64,000 nt of DNA from Cellulomonas cellasea. GTDB taxonomy: Bacteria > Actinomycetota > Actinomycetes > Actinomycetales > Cellulomonadaceae. The notes below the pieces were generated by a model. The model searched no databases, was not told the origin of the DNA, and saw only the letters and a list, made by a program, of their open reading frames with translations. The stretch is taken from the NCBI RefSeq assembly GCF_030372105.1, contig NZ_JAUDBQ010000010.1:1-64000 (forward strand). Direction: 5' to 3'. Shown one piece after another: positions 24,732 through 33,439 of this stretch. The translations under genes and the position numbers were made by a program. The stretch's first letter is position 1; each line of letters begins with the position of its first letter.

Positions 24732-25463
24732 ATGACGACAGCACTGGACGCGCCGCCGCGCAGGACGCGGACGCTCACCTCGGCCCTCGGGGTGGGCGCC
24801 CTGACGGTGGCCGCGTGGCTGGCCATCACCGTGGGCGTGGTCCTGGCGATCATGGCGATGGGCGGCAGCGTGAGCACGTCCGTGCCGGTGCGCCTCACCG
24901 CCGAGGCGCCCGCGCACCAGGACGTCGTCCTGCCCTGCGTCGAGGGATGGGCACTGGATGGCGGCAGTTGCGCCCCGGCAGCGCAGCCGGAGCAGTGGCA
25001 CGGTGGCGCCGCCCTCCCGGTGCGCAGCGCCGGCGGCCTCCAGGCCGAGGCGCACGACCTCGGCGCGACGGCCTCGCTCCTGGGCTCGATGCCGACCTGG
25101 GTGGGCTTCGTCGTCGGGGGCGCGATGGGACTCGTGCTGATCCCGGTGCTGCGCGCGACAGCCCACGGTCGCCCCTTCGCCCGCGGCAACGCGCGCGGAC
25201 TCGCCGTTGCCGCCGCGCTCGCCCTGGTGGGCGGCCTGCTTGCCACCGCAGGGCCGATGCTGGCTGCGCCCAGTGCCATCGCCGCGATCGAGGCCCTGAC
25301 GATCCACTCCGCCACCGGCGCCTTCGACATGCCCGACGGCTGGCTCGAGCCGGCACTCCAGGTCGCCTGGTGGCCCGTGGTCATCGCCGCACTCCTCGCC
25401 GTCCTGGCCGCCGCCACCCAGCGGGGCGCGCGCCTGGCCGCCGACGTCGAAGGCCTCGTGTGA
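24732..25463 (+). CDS. DUF2975-like membrane protein
   Basis: A 243-residue membrane protein with about four helices: one near 18-45, a pair near 118-165, and one near 210-230. A long outside loop (about 46-115) contains two cysteines (LPCVEGWALDGGSC) that may form a disulfide. The pattern HGRPFARGNARGLAVAAALALVGG between helices is typical of DUF2975. This family is often next to a YozG-like helix-turn-helix gene, as here: the next gene overlaps its stop codon. Function unknown; such pairs are thought to be regulatory. GGAGCAG precedes the ATG. Confidence 0.72.
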   Translation: MTTALDAPPRRTRTLTSALGVGALTVAAWLAITVGVVLAIMAMGGSVSTSVPVRLTAEAPAHQDVVLPCVEGWALDGGSCAPAAQPEQWHGGAALPVRSAGGLQAEAHDLGATASLLGSMPTWVGFVVGGAMGLVLIPVLRATAHGRPFARGNARGLAVAAALALVGGLLATAGPMLAAPSAIAAIEALTIHSATGAFDMPDGWLEPALQVAWWPVVIAALLAVLAAATQRGARLAADVEGLV

Positions 25464-25717
25464 CCGACGACGACGCCGCAGCCCACCGCGTCACCTGCCG
25501 CCTCGGCGACCTGCTCGACGCGCGCGGCCTGACCCTGGTCCAGCTCGCCGCCCTGACCGGCGTGACGGTGGCGAACCTGTCGGTGCTGAAGAACGACCGA
25601 GCGCGGGCCGTGAGGTTCAGCACCCTCACCGCGATCTGCGACGCGCTCGACTGCCAGCCGGGCGACCTGTTCGCGGTCACGGCGCCCGAGGGCGCCCCTC
25701 GACAGGGACATGTGTGA
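25460..25717 (+). CDS. YozG-like XRE transcriptional regulator
   Basis: An 85-residue DNA-binding protein of the Cro/C1 HTH_26 type. The motif LLDARGLTLVQLAALTGVTVANLSVLKN is followed by RFSTLTAICDALDCQPGDLFAV, nearly the whole domain. The GTG start overlaps the stop of the DUF2975 gene (GTGA), giving translational coupling. The palindrome upstream of the pair is the obvious candidate binding site. Predicted to regulate its own operon. Confidence 0.85.
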   Translation: MTDDDAAAHRVTCRLGDLLDARGLTLVQLAALTGVTVANLSVLKNDRARAVRFSTLTAICDALDCQPGDLFAVTAPEGAPRQGHV

Positions 25718-25727
25718 CGCTGGCGCC

Positions 25728-26240
25728 ATGAGCGACACAGACGCGCAGCCCGGACCTGTCGACGCGTCAGGCGAGGAGCGGGCCGCCCAGGCGCTCGCGG
25801 CCTCGGGGATCGACCACGTCATCGTCCGGCACGGCCGGGTGTCCTCCCTGGTGGAGGCCGCGGCGGCCCGCGGGGTCGAGCCCGGGGCCCTCATCAAGAC
25901 GATCGTGGTGCGGCGCGGCGAGGGCGACTACCTGTTCGTCCTCGTCCCCGGCGGGCGGGCGATCTCCTGGCCCAAGCTGCGCGCCCTGCTGGGCGTGAAC
26001 CGGTTGTCGATGCCCGACGCGGCCACTGCCAAGGACGTCACCGGCTACGAGCGCGGCGCCATCACGCCGTTCGGCTCGCTGCGCGACTGGCCGGTGGTGG
26101 CCGACGAGCATGTGCTGGGGCAAGAGGTGTCCATCGGCGCCGGTGGCCACGGCGTCGGCGCCACGGTGGACGGGAACGCGCTGGTGGAGGCGCTGGGCGC
26201 GCAGGTGGCCGACGTGACGGACCCCGAGCCCGCGGGGTGA
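25728..26240 (+). CDS. YbaK/EbsC-family aminoacyl-tRNA deacylase
   Basis: A 170-residue protein with the YbaK/ProX editing fold. Landmarks are SSLVEAAAARGVEPGALIKTIVVRRGEGDYLFVLVPGGRAISWPKLRALLG and YERGAITPFG, the last being the conserved GxxxPFG loop. These proteins hydrolyse mischarged tRNA (Cys-tRNA-Pro for YbaK). The conserved Lys in LIKTIVV is present. The ATG at 25728 follows the XRE stop by ten bases, so it may share that transcript. Confidence 0.85.
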   Translation: MSDTDAQPGPVDASGEERAAQALAASGIDHVIVRHGRVSSLVEAAAARGVEPGALIKTIVVRRGEGDYLFVLVPGGRAISWPKLRALLGVNRLSMPDAATAKDVTGYERGAITPFGSLRDWPVVADEHVLGQEVSIGAGGHGVGATVDGNALVEALGAQVADVTDPEPAG

Positions 26241-26357
26241 GAACCCGCCGCCGGACGAGCGCGCGTCGGACCTGCTCGGTAATGTGATGGACCGGTCCGT
26301 GCGGGCCCACAGACCTCCGGCGCGCCGGGGGTGGGCGAGAGACATGGCTGGGGAGAG

Positions 26358-26705
26358 ATGTACCTGATCGAGAAGACCGCCGCAGCGGGCGGGATCGAGG
26401 TTGCTGAGGCCGACGGAGTCGTCACGGTACGACTCTGGGGCGAGGTCGACGCGGCACTGCGGGAGCAGGCGAGCCAGTCCATGGCCCACACCCTCACCAG
26501 CCCAGCCCGGGTGGTGGTCGATGCCACGGACGTCACGTTCATCGACTCCACGGGGCTCGCGTTCATCCTGCAGGTGCACCTCGCGGCGGGCGAGCAGGGC
26601 CGACGGGTCACGTTGCGGGATCCGAACCGCACGGTCACAGGCCTGCTGGACATGATCGGGATGGGCGGGGAGCTCGACCTCGAGGACGAGTCCGTCAGCG
26701 CCTGA
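26358..26705 (+). CDS. STAS-domain anti-sigma factor antagonist
   Basis: A 115-residue single STAS domain. The phosphorylatable serine is in FIDSTGLAFILQVH (DSTGL, near residue 58), as in SpoIIAA/RsbV. Such proteins bind and remove anti-sigma factors when unphosphorylated. No RsbW-like kinase is in the window, so its partner is elsewhere; the two sigma systems here do not have RsbW-type partners. An in-frame GTG at 26331 is an alternative start, since the GGGGAG before 26358 is rather close to the ATG. Confidence 0.85.
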   Translation: MYLIEKTAAAGGIEVAEADGVVTVRLWGEVDAALREQASQSMAHTLTSPARVVVDATDVTFIDSTGLAFILQVHLAAGEQGRRVTLRDPNRTVTGLLDMIGMGGELDLEDESVSA

Positions 26706-26750
26706 GCCCTGAGGGCCACGCCTGGTTCCGCACCCGTCGGAGGTCTCGAC

Positions 26751-26756
26751 TAGGTT
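26751..26756 (+). promoter_or_regulatory. Possible -10 element for leaderless sbcD mRNA
   Basis: TAGGTT (TAnnnT type) lies six bases before the sbcD ATG at 26763. The only GGAGG is about 20 bases upstream, too far to serve, so a leaderless transcript is plausible. Confidence 0.3.
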
Positions 26757-26762
26757 CGCGAC

Positions 26763-27989
26763 ATGCGGCTCCTGCACACCTCCGACTGGCATCTGGGCCG
26801 CACCCTGCACGGGGTGGACCTGCTCGACCATCAGGCGGCCCACCTCGACCACCTCGTCGAGGTCGCCCGGGATGAGCAGGTCGACGCGGTGCTCGTCGCC
26901 GGCGACGTGTACGACCGCGCCGTGCCGCCCGTCGAGGCCGTGATGCTCCTGTCCGAGACGCTCGCGCGCCTCGCCGAGCACACCACTGTCATCCTCACCC
27001 CCGGCAACCACGACTCCGCGGCCCGGCTGGGCTTCGGGGCGGCACTCATGCGGGAGCGCGTGCGGGTCCGCAGCCGCGTGTCGGGCCTGGCCGAGCCGGT
27101 CATGCTGCCCGACGAACGCGGGGACGTGCTCGTGTACGCGCTGCCGTATCTGGACCCCGACGTGGTGCGCCGCGACCTCGCGGAGGACGGCGCCGCCGAG
27201 CCGTTGGCGCGATCGCATGAGGCGGTGATGGGCGCGGCGATGGACCGCGTGCGGGCCGATCTAGCCCGACGGGTCGCGGACGCCGCGCGCGCCGGGTCCC
27301 CGCGGCCGCGCGCGGTCGTGGTCGCGCACGCCTTCGTGGTGGGCGGGCTGCCGAGCGACTCCGAGCGGGACATCCGGGTGGGCGGCGTGGACGTGGTGCC
27401 CTCGGGCGTGTTCCGGGGGGTCGACTACGTGGCGCTGGGGCACCTGCACGGGGCGCAGCGCGTCGGGGCCGATCCCGGCCTTGAGGCTGCTGCCAGCCCC
27501 GGGCCGAGCCCGCTGCTGCGGTACTCCGGCTCCCCGCTGGCCTACTCGTTCTCCGAGTTGCGGCAGGTGAAGTCCACGGTGCTGCTCGACGTGGACGCCC
27601 TGCCCGACGCCTCCGCCGCGCGGCTCATCCCGGCGCCGGTGCCGCGCCGCCTGGCCGAGCTCACCGGGCCGATCGACGAGCTGCTGGGCGCCGCGGGCGA
27701 GGCCCACACCGACGACTGGCTGCGGGTGACAGTGACCGACCCGCATCGGCCCGAGGATCTGTACCGCCGGGTCAAGGACCGGTTCCCGCACGCGCTGGTG
27801 ATCCAGCACCGACCACCCGAGCGGGTGGGTGGCGCCGTGCGCGCCGGAGCCGTCACGCAGGCGCATGACGTGCTGGAGGTCGCGGCGGAGTTCGTCGAGC
27901 ATGTCAGCGGACAGGCGCCCACGGTGGCCGAGGCCGCGGTGCTGCGCCAGGCGTATGAGCAGGTCACGGCTGCCGAGCGGAGCGCCTGA
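26763..27989 (+). CDS. sbcD: Exonuclease SbcCD, nuclease subunit D
   Basis: A 408-residue Mre11-type phosphoesterase. Metal-binding motifs are in order: HTSDWHLGRTLHG (residues 5-17), VLVAGDVYDRAVPP, TPGNHDSAARLGFG, VAHAFVVGG and LGHLHGAQRVG. SbcD with SbcC cuts DNA hairpins and blocked double-strand ends. The stop codon overlaps the sbcC ATG by one base. Length is normal. It starts a two-gene operon. Confidence 0.96.
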   Translation: MRLLHTSDWHLGRTLHGVDLLDHQAAHLDHLVEVARDEQVDAVLVAGDVYDRAVPPVEAVMLLSETLARLAEHTTVILTPGNHDSAARLGFGAALMRERVRVRSRVSGLAEPVMLPDERGDVLVYALPYLDPDVVRRDLAEDGAAEPLARSHEAVMGAAMDRVRADLARRVADAARAGSPRPRAVVVAHAFVVGGLPSDSERDIRVGGVDVVPSGVFRGVDYVALGHLHGAQRVGADPGLEAAASPGPSPLLRYSGSPLAYSFSELRQVKSTVLLDVDALPDASAARLIPAPVPRRLAELTGPIDELLGAAGEAHTDDWLRVTVTDPHRPEDLYRRVKDRFPHALVIQHRPPERVGGAVRAGAVTQAHDVLEVAAEFVEHVSGQAPTVAEAAVLRQAYEQVTAAERSA

Positions 27990-30900
27990 TGTATCTGCGC
28001 ACACTCGAGCTCCAGGCCATCGGGCCGTTCGCCGGCCGGCATGTCATCGACTTCACGGCGGTGGGCGCCTCCGGGCTGTTCCTGTTGGAGGGCCCCACGG
28101 GCGCCGGCAAGTCGACGATCATCGACGCGATCGTGTTCGCGCTGTACGGCAAGGTCGCCTCACCTGCCGCCAGCGAGGAGCGCCTGCGCTCGGCCTTCGC
28201 GCCCGAGGACGTGGAGAGCGTCGTCGACCTGGTCTTCGAGACCGGCGCGGGCGCCTTCCGGGTGCGCCGCACCCCGGCCTATGACCGGCCCAAGAAGCGG
28301 GGGACCGGCACCGCGCGGCAGCAGTCGACGGTCAAGCTGTGGCGGCTGCCGGTGGAGGCGGTGGACGACGGGGACGTGGCCGAGGGTGAGATCCTCTCCA
28401 CCCGGCTCGACGAGGCCGGGGCCGAGCTGCAGCGGATCATCGGGCTGGACCGGGCGCAGTTCGTCCAGACGATCGTGCTGCCGCAGGGCGAGTTCGCGAG
28501 CTTCCTGCGCGCCGACCCCGAGCATCGGCGCAGCCTGCTGCAGAAGATCGTCGGCACCGAGGTGTACGAGAAGATGCAGCAGCGGCTTGAGGAGATGCGC
28601 CGGGAGGCGCAGCGCGCGGTCACCGAGGCCCGGGGATCGTTGCGCAGCGCGGCGGCGCACTTCGCCGGGGCCGCGGCCCTTGACGAAGCGGCCGCCCACG
28701 AGCTGGAGGCTGCCGCCGCCGACGAGGCCAGCCAGGCGGTGGCGCTCGCGCAGGGCCACGTGGAGCGGCTCCTGGAGCACTCCCGGCAGGCCCAGGCCGA
28801 CCAGGCGCGGGGTGAGCTCGGCGCCGCCGAGGCAGCCACAAGGCTCGACAGCCTCACCACAGTGGCGGCCGCACTGGCCCGCCGCAGCATGCTGCGCGCC
28901 GAGCGGGACGAGCTGGAGGCCCTGGCCGGCGCCCACGCGCAGGACGTGGAGCGCCGCGATCGGGGGCGCCGGGCGCTTGCCGTCCGCTCGTTGATGAACG
29001 GCCTGGACGGCGCCGTGCGCGCGCAGGCCAGCGCCGAGTCCGCCGTGCACGCCGCCGTCGCCGCGGCGCCAGCAGGGCTGTTGCCGGCCACCTCGCGCGT
29101 GTTCGGGCTGCTCGGGCGGCATCCGCAGGAGTTGCCCGGCGACGAGCCCGTGGACCCGACGCACCTGGTCGCGCAGCTCACCGCCGCGTTGGACGCCACC
29201 CGCCGTCGCGACGAGCAGACTGCGGCGACCCTGACCCGCCTGGTCGCGCTCGAGGCCGAGCTGCCGGAGCGGCGCCGGGAGGCACGGGACCTGCACACGT
29301 CGCTGGCCACCGCGCGCAGCGAGGCGAACCGGCTCGCGGAGGTGCTCACCACGCGGCCAGCCGAGCGGGCGGAGATCGTCTCCCAGCTCGCGACGGCCAC
29401 CGAGTTGATGAGCGAGCTCAGTGGGCGCCGCGCCGAGGAGAAGGCCGCCGAGGCGCTGCTGGCGGCGGCGGGCGTGGCGGAGCGCACCGCCCAGGAGCTC
29501 GACGAGGCGACCCGGATCCAGGGCGCGGCGGCCGTCGCCGCGCACCGGGCGGTGGAGCATGAGGCGCAGGCACGCGACGCGCGCATCGCCGGGATCGCCG
29601 GGGAACTGGCCGGTGGGCTGGCCTCGGGGGATCCGTGCCCGGTGTGCGGGGCGCGCGAGCATCCCGCCAAGGCGCCGGTCGACGCGGCGGGCGTCACCGC
29701 CGAGGACGTCGAGCGCGCGTCGCAGGAGCGGGCCAACGCCGAGACGGTCCTCGCCGAGCAGGCCGCCGAGGTGGCCGCGCTGACCGAGCGGCTCGCCGCC
29801 GCGCAGGAGGCAGCCGAGGGGCTGAGCGTCGAGCAGGCCAAGGGCAGGCTGGCCCAGGCGCAGATGCTCGTGGGCATGGCGGAGTCGGGCGAGGCGGACC
29901 GCTTGGCAGCGCAGGCGGCCCTGGCCGCGCATGACGAGGAGACGGAGATCGCCCGCGGACGTCGCGGCGAGCTCGAGCAGCTCTGCGCCGCGGAGCAGGC
30001 GCGGGCCACAGCGCTCGACGCGGCACTGGTCCGCGACGAGCACGACGTCGACGAGGCCCGCGCCGGCAGCCCCACAGTCCAGGCCCGGCAGGACGCGCTC
30101 CGGGCCAGGATCACGGCGGCCACCGCCGTCCTGGACGCCCTCGGGGACGTGGAGCGGGCCACCCGTGACCGCCTGACGCGCACCGCCGAGCTCGAGCAGG
30201 GCCTCGCTGAGCATGGCTTCCTCGACGCGGAGGACGCGCGGGCCTCGTTGCTGGCCCCGGAGGCGCTGACCGCGCTGGAACAGGCCGTGCGCGAGCATGA
30301 GGCGGCCGTCGAGCGCGTGCGCGCCGAGCTCGCGGACCCGGCTCTCGCGGGCCTGCCCGATCCCGGCCCCGACCCGGCCGAGTTGGAGGCCCGGGTCGCC
30401 GCGGCCCGCGCCGAGCACACGGCCCGCGCCGCGGAGGCCACCCGCCTGGCGGGCGCCGCGGCACTCGCCAGCGAGCGCGCAGCCGTGGCGCAGTCCTCCA
30501 TGGCGCAGGTGGCGGAGGCGGCCAAGGCACTGGAGGGGGCGCTGGCCGACGCGGCGCCCGTGACCCGGGTGGCGGGCCTCGCCGCGGCATCGGGCGGGGA
30601 CAACGCGCGGGCGCTCACCCTGGCGACGTTCGTGCTGGTCCGACGCTTCGAGGATGTGGTGGCGGCGGCGAACGACCGGCTGGCCGTGATGTCCGACGGC
30701 AGGTTCGAGCTGGTGCGCAGCGACGAGCGGGAAGACGTCCGCACCCGGCGCACCGGCCTGTCGATGCGGGTGATCGACCACCGCACCGAGACCACCCGCG
30801 ACCCGCGGACGCTCTCCGGCGGGGAGACGTTCTACGTGTCGCTGTGCCTGGCCCTGGGCATGGCCGACGTGGTCACCGCCGAGGCGGGCGGCATCGACCT

Positions 30901-31108
30901 GGGGACGCTGTTCGTCGACGAGGGCTTCGGCTCACTGGACCCGCACACCCTCGACGCGGTGCTCGCCGAGTTGGGCCGGCTGCGGGCCGGTGGCCGCGTG
31001 GTGGGCGTGGTCTCGCACGTCGAGGCGCTCAAGGCGTCCATCGCGGAGCGGATCGAGGTGCGGCGGCTGCCCGACGGCGCCAGCACGCTGTCCGTGCGCG
31101 CGGGCTGA
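27989..31108 (+). CDS. sbcC: Exonuclease SbcCD, ATPase subunit C
   Basis: A 1039-residue Rad50-like SMC ATPase. Walker A GPTGAGKSTIID is near residues 35-46, the N-terminal lobe ends with FVQTIVLPQGEFASFLRA, two Ala/Glu-rich coiled coils flank the zinc hook CPVCGAREHP near residue 550, and the C-terminal lobe has the signature LSGGETFYVSLCLALG and Walker B TLFVDEGFGSLD. All ATPase motifs are intact. The ATG overlaps the sbcD stop. Confidence 0.96.
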   Translation: MYLRTLELQAIGPFAGRHVIDFTAVGASGLFLLEGPTGAGKSTIIDAIVFALYGKVASPAASEERLRSAFAPEDVESVVDLVFETGAGAFRVRRTPAYDRPKKRGTGTARQQSTVKLWRLPVEAVDDGDVAEGEILSTRLDEAGAELQRIIGLDRAQFVQTIVLPQGEFASFLRADPEHRRSLLQKIVGTEVYEKMQQRLEEMRREAQRAVTEARGSLRSAAAHFAGAAALDEAAAHELEAAAADEASQAVALAQGHVERLLEHSRQAQADQARGELGAAEAATRLDSLTTVAAALARRSMLRAERDELEALAGAHAQDVERRDRGRRALAVRSLMNGLDGAVRAQASAESAVHAAVAAAPAGLLPATSRVFGLLGRHPQELPGDEPVDPTHLVAQLTAALDATRRRDEQTAATLTRLVALEAELPERRREARDLHTSLATARSEANRLAEVLTTRPAERAEIVSQLATATELMSELSGRRAEEKAAEALLAAAGVAERTAQELDEATRIQGAAAVAAHRAVEHEAQARDARIAGIAGELAGGLASGDPCPVCGAREHPAKAPVDAAGVTAEDVERASQERANAETVLAEQAAEVAALTERLAAAQEAAEGLSVEQAKGRLAQAQMLVGMAESGEADRLAAQAALAAHDEETEIARGRRGELEQLCAAEQARATALDAALVRDEHDVDEARAGSPTVQARQDALRARITAATAVLDALGDVERATRDRLTRTAELEQGLAEHGFLDAEDARASLLAPEALTALEQAVREHEAAVERVRAELADPALAGLPDPGPDPAELEARVAAARAEHTARAAEATRLAGAAALASERAAVAQSSMAQVAEAAKALEGALADAAPVTRVAGLAAASGGDNARALTLATFVLVRRFEDVVAAANDRLAVMSDGRFELVRSDEREDVRTRRTGLSMRVIDHRTETTRDPRTLSGGETFYVSLCLALGMADVVTAEAGGIDLGTLFVDEGFGSLDPHTLDAVLAELGRLRAGGRVVGVVSHVEALKASIAERIEVRRLPDGASTLSVRAG

Positions 31109-31198
31109 CGGCGCCCTCGGACGGTGGGTTTCACGGCGGATGTCACGGTGGGGCCTGTGCCGGACATTCCTGGGGTACAACCTGCCTGAGGAGGCCCC

Positions 31199-31870
31199 AT
31201 GAACCCCGTGAGCCCTGAGCGCGTCGAGCAGTTGCTCAAGGACGCCGCCCCGCGCCCGGTCGGCGCTGAGCCGGACAAGGACGTCGACCGACTGCTGCAG
31301 GCCATGGCCGCTGACGTGATGGCCGCGCAGCCCGCCGGGCCGCGCCTGGCGGCGGTCGTCGCGCTCAAGCGCCGGCGCCGCGGCCTGGTCGTCGCGCCGG
31401 CCGTCGCCGGTGTCGTCCTGGCCCTCACGGCCGCCACTGCCGTGACGGTGTGGCGCAGCACTGCCGCGCCCGACTTCGCCGAGACCGTCTCCCGCCACAC
31501 GGAGCAGGTGTCGCTGCCCCCGGGCGCCGATCGCGCCGCCTACGTCGAGTTGCTGCGCGTCCAGGGGATCGAGCACCCCGGCTCGGTCAGCGACGCGGGC
31601 GTCCGCGGCTCCGTCGGGTACTACGCGTCCTGTGCGTGGCTGACGTCGTGGGACGCGCGCCACGAGGCGGGCGACATCGCGGGCGAGGCGCAGGCGCTCA
31701 GCTCCTACCGTGAGGCGATCGGCTCGCCGTGGCTGTCCGAGACGGACGGCGGGGGCGTCGTGGCGAACCTCGAGGAGGTGGCCGCCGCCGCGGCACGCGG
31801 TGACCGGGACCGGGTCGCGCAGGAGCTCGACCGCAACTGCGCCGGCCTCCCGCTCGGCGGTGTCCAGTGA
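31199..31870 (+). CDS. Single-helix membrane protein, probable sigma-factor partner
   Basis: A 223-residue protein with a cytosolic N-terminal part of about 63 residues ending in KRRRRG, one membrane helix (about 64-84) and an outside domain. The outside part contains two cysteines (SCAWLTSWD and DRNCAGLPLG) that could pair. I recognise no family, but the gene is directly followed by an ECF sigma gene with a GTGA overlap, and the layout is that of membrane proteins that travel with ECF sigma factors in actinobacteria. GAGGAGG lies before the ATG. Anti-sigma function is inferred from position only. Confidence 0.7.
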   Translation: MNPVSPERVEQLLKDAAPRPVGAEPDKDVDRLLQAMAADVMAAQPAGPRLAAVVALKRRRRGLVVAPAVAGVVLALTAATAVTVWRSTAAPDFAETVSRHTEQVSLPPGADRAAYVELLRVQGIEHPGSVSDAGVRGSVGYYASCAWLTSWDARHEAGDIAGEAQALSSYREAIGSPWLSETDGGGVVANLEEVAAAAARGDRDRVAQELDRNCAGLPLGGVQ

Positions 31871-32445
31871 CGTCGCCGCGCCACGCGGAGCGGTTCACCG
31901 ACCTGATGGGCGCGCATGGTCCTGCGGTGCTGGGCTACCTCACGCGCCGCACCGATCCGCCCCAGGACGCCGCAGACCTGATGGCCGAGACGTTCATGGT
32001 CGCCTGGCGTCGGCTGGACGCGGCGCCGGCGGAGCCCGACCAGGCGCGGGCATGGCTGATCGGCGTCGCCCGCCACCAGCTCGCGAACCATCGCCGGGGC
32101 CGCCTCAGACGGGCCCAACTGGCCGACCGGCTGCGCCAGCACCTGCTGGTCAACGCGCCCCGCGCCGACGCCGGGCCGCACCGAGACGTCCACACGGCCC
32201 TGGCCGCGCTCAAGGACGAGGACCGCGAATTGCTGACCCTGGTCACCTGGGAGGACTTGACGCCCGCGCAGGCCGCGACGGTCCTGGGGCTGTCGTCGGC
32301 GGCGACCCGCAAGCGGCTCGAGCGCGCCCGAGGGCGGTTGCGCGCGGAGCTCGAGCGGACGGACCGAGCCGGCCACCCCGGCCGGGAGCTGCCGAGCACG
32401 GCGCCGAGCACGCCGCCGGGCAGGGTGGCGTCCGCACGTGTGTGA
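31867..32445 (+). CDS. ECF-family RNA polymerase sigma factor
   Basis: A 192-residue ECF sigma factor. Region 2 spans about 12-75 (GPAVLGYLTRRTDPPQDAADLMAETFMVAWRRLD and ARAWLIGVARHQLANHRRG); region 4 spans about 105-160 (LLTLVTWEDLTPAQAATVLGLSSAATRKRLERARGRLR). The C-terminal 35 residues are a disordered tail. The GTG start overlaps the stop of the preceding membrane protein. The stop codon is part of the terminator stem. Target promoters cannot be seen. Confidence 0.88.
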   Translation: MTSPRHAERFTDLMGAHGPAVLGYLTRRTDPPQDAADLMAETFMVAWRRLDAAPAEPDQARAWLIGVARHQLANHRRGRLRRAQLADRLRQHLLVNAPRADAGPHRDVHTALAALKDEDRELLTLVTWEDLTPAQAATVLGLSSAATRKRLERARGRLRAELERTDRAGHPGRELPSTAPSTPPGRVASARV

Positions 32446-32480
32446 CGCCGGGCCGGCCCCGTGAGGGCCGGCCCGGCGTC
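32444..32480. terminator. Bidirectional terminator between sigma factor and PfkB kinase genes
   Basis: A perfect 16-base stem (32444-32459 with 32465-32480) and a five-base loop, very GC rich, lie between convergent genes. It ends both the ECF operon and the long nucleoside operon. Confidence 0.8.
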
Positions 32481-32491
32481 CAGGCCAACGG

Positions 32492-33439
32492 CTATGGCGT
32501 GGAGCCGCTGACCTCGGCACGGGGTGGGCGGGCGCCCATCTGGGCCACCGCCTCCCGTGCCACCCGGGCCCCCGCCCGGGCAGCCTCAACCGGCTCCGGC
32601 TCCCGGGACCAGTGGTCCAGGAACCCGGCGCAGAACGCGTCGCCGGCGCCGGTGGTGTCCACGGCGGCGACCCGGTCCGCCGGGACGTGCACCGGGTCGG
32701 ACCCGGCGCTCGCCACGACGCAGCCGTCGCCGTCGAGGGTGACCACCGCCGTCGCGTAGTGCTCGGTGAGCCGGGCGGCGCCGAGCATCGGGTCGGAGGT
32801 CCCCGTGAGGGCCTCCGCCTCGTCGCGGTTCGGGAAGCAGAGCCGCGCCCCCGCCGTCCAGCGCAGGAACTGCTCGGCCCCCACCTCGCGCAGGAACGCC
32901 ACCGAGCTCGGGTCCACGGACACCGGGACGCCGAGGCTCCGGGCCCGGTCCATGAGGGTCATCGCGGCGCCGCGCACCCCGATCTCGAAGTACGAGTACC
33001 CGGTGAGGTGCAGCATCGACGCCGCGCCGAGCAGATCGGCGGGGACGTCGTCCGCGGTGAGGTTGAGGTTCGCCGCGCGGTCCGTGAGCATCGTCCGCCG
33101 GCCCTCGGGGTCGACCATGATGACGATGGTCCCCGTCTCGGCGGCGGAGTCGACGGCGAGGCGCGCGTCAACCCCGAACCCGGTGAGGAAGTCCGTGTGG
33201 AACGCGTGGTCGAACGCCCCGACGCGGCCCACGAACGTGACCTGGTTGCCCAGGCTCCCCAGCCAGCACGCCTGGTTGGCGGCGGACCCGCCGGGGCTCC
33301 GGACGATCTCCGCACGCGTGTCGGAGTCGGCCGTCACCCCGGCGAGCGGGCGGACCAGGATGTCGTTGATGACGTCCCCGACGACGAGGACCCCTCCCGG
33401 CCCGCCCGTCGGGGCGCCGTCAGCGCTGCGCGGCGCCAC
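32492..33439 (-). CDS. psuK: PfkB-family kinase, probable pseudouridine kinase
   Basis: A 315-residue sugar/nucleoside kinase of the ribokinase family. Landmarks are LVVGDVINDILV, RSPGGSAANQACWLGSLG (the GG motif near residue 55), LCFPNRDEAEALTG and VDTTGAGDAFCAGFLDHW with the catalytic Asp. Position right after psuG suggests that it phosphorylates pseudouridine to the 5'-phosphate that PsuG then cleaves; ribokinase or adenosine kinase activity is the alternative. I chose the GTG at 33439, overlapping the psuG stop by 20 bases; no later start precedes the first strand. It is the last gene of the nucleoside operon. Confidence 0.8.
   Translation of the reverse strand: MAPRSADGAPTGGPGGVLVVGDVINDILVRPLAGVTADSDTRAEIVRSPGGSAANQACWLGSLGNQVTFVGRVGAFDHAFHTDFLTGFGVDARLAVDSAAETGTIVIMVDPEGRRTMLTDRAANLNLTADDVPADLLGAASMLHLTGYSYFEIGVRGAAMTLMDRARSLGVPVSVDPSSVAFLREVGAEQFLRWTAGARLCFPNRDEAEALTGTSDPMLGAARLTEHYATAVVTLDGDGCVVASAGSDPVHVPADRVAAVDTTGAGDAFCAGFLDHWSREPEPVEAARAGARVAREAVAQMGARPPRAEVSGSTP

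Noticed and set aside
28160-30781. Long minus-strand frames (873 and 838 residues) over sbcC
   Set aside because: They oppose sbcC, which has Walker motifs, zinc hook and signature. No domain is visible in them.
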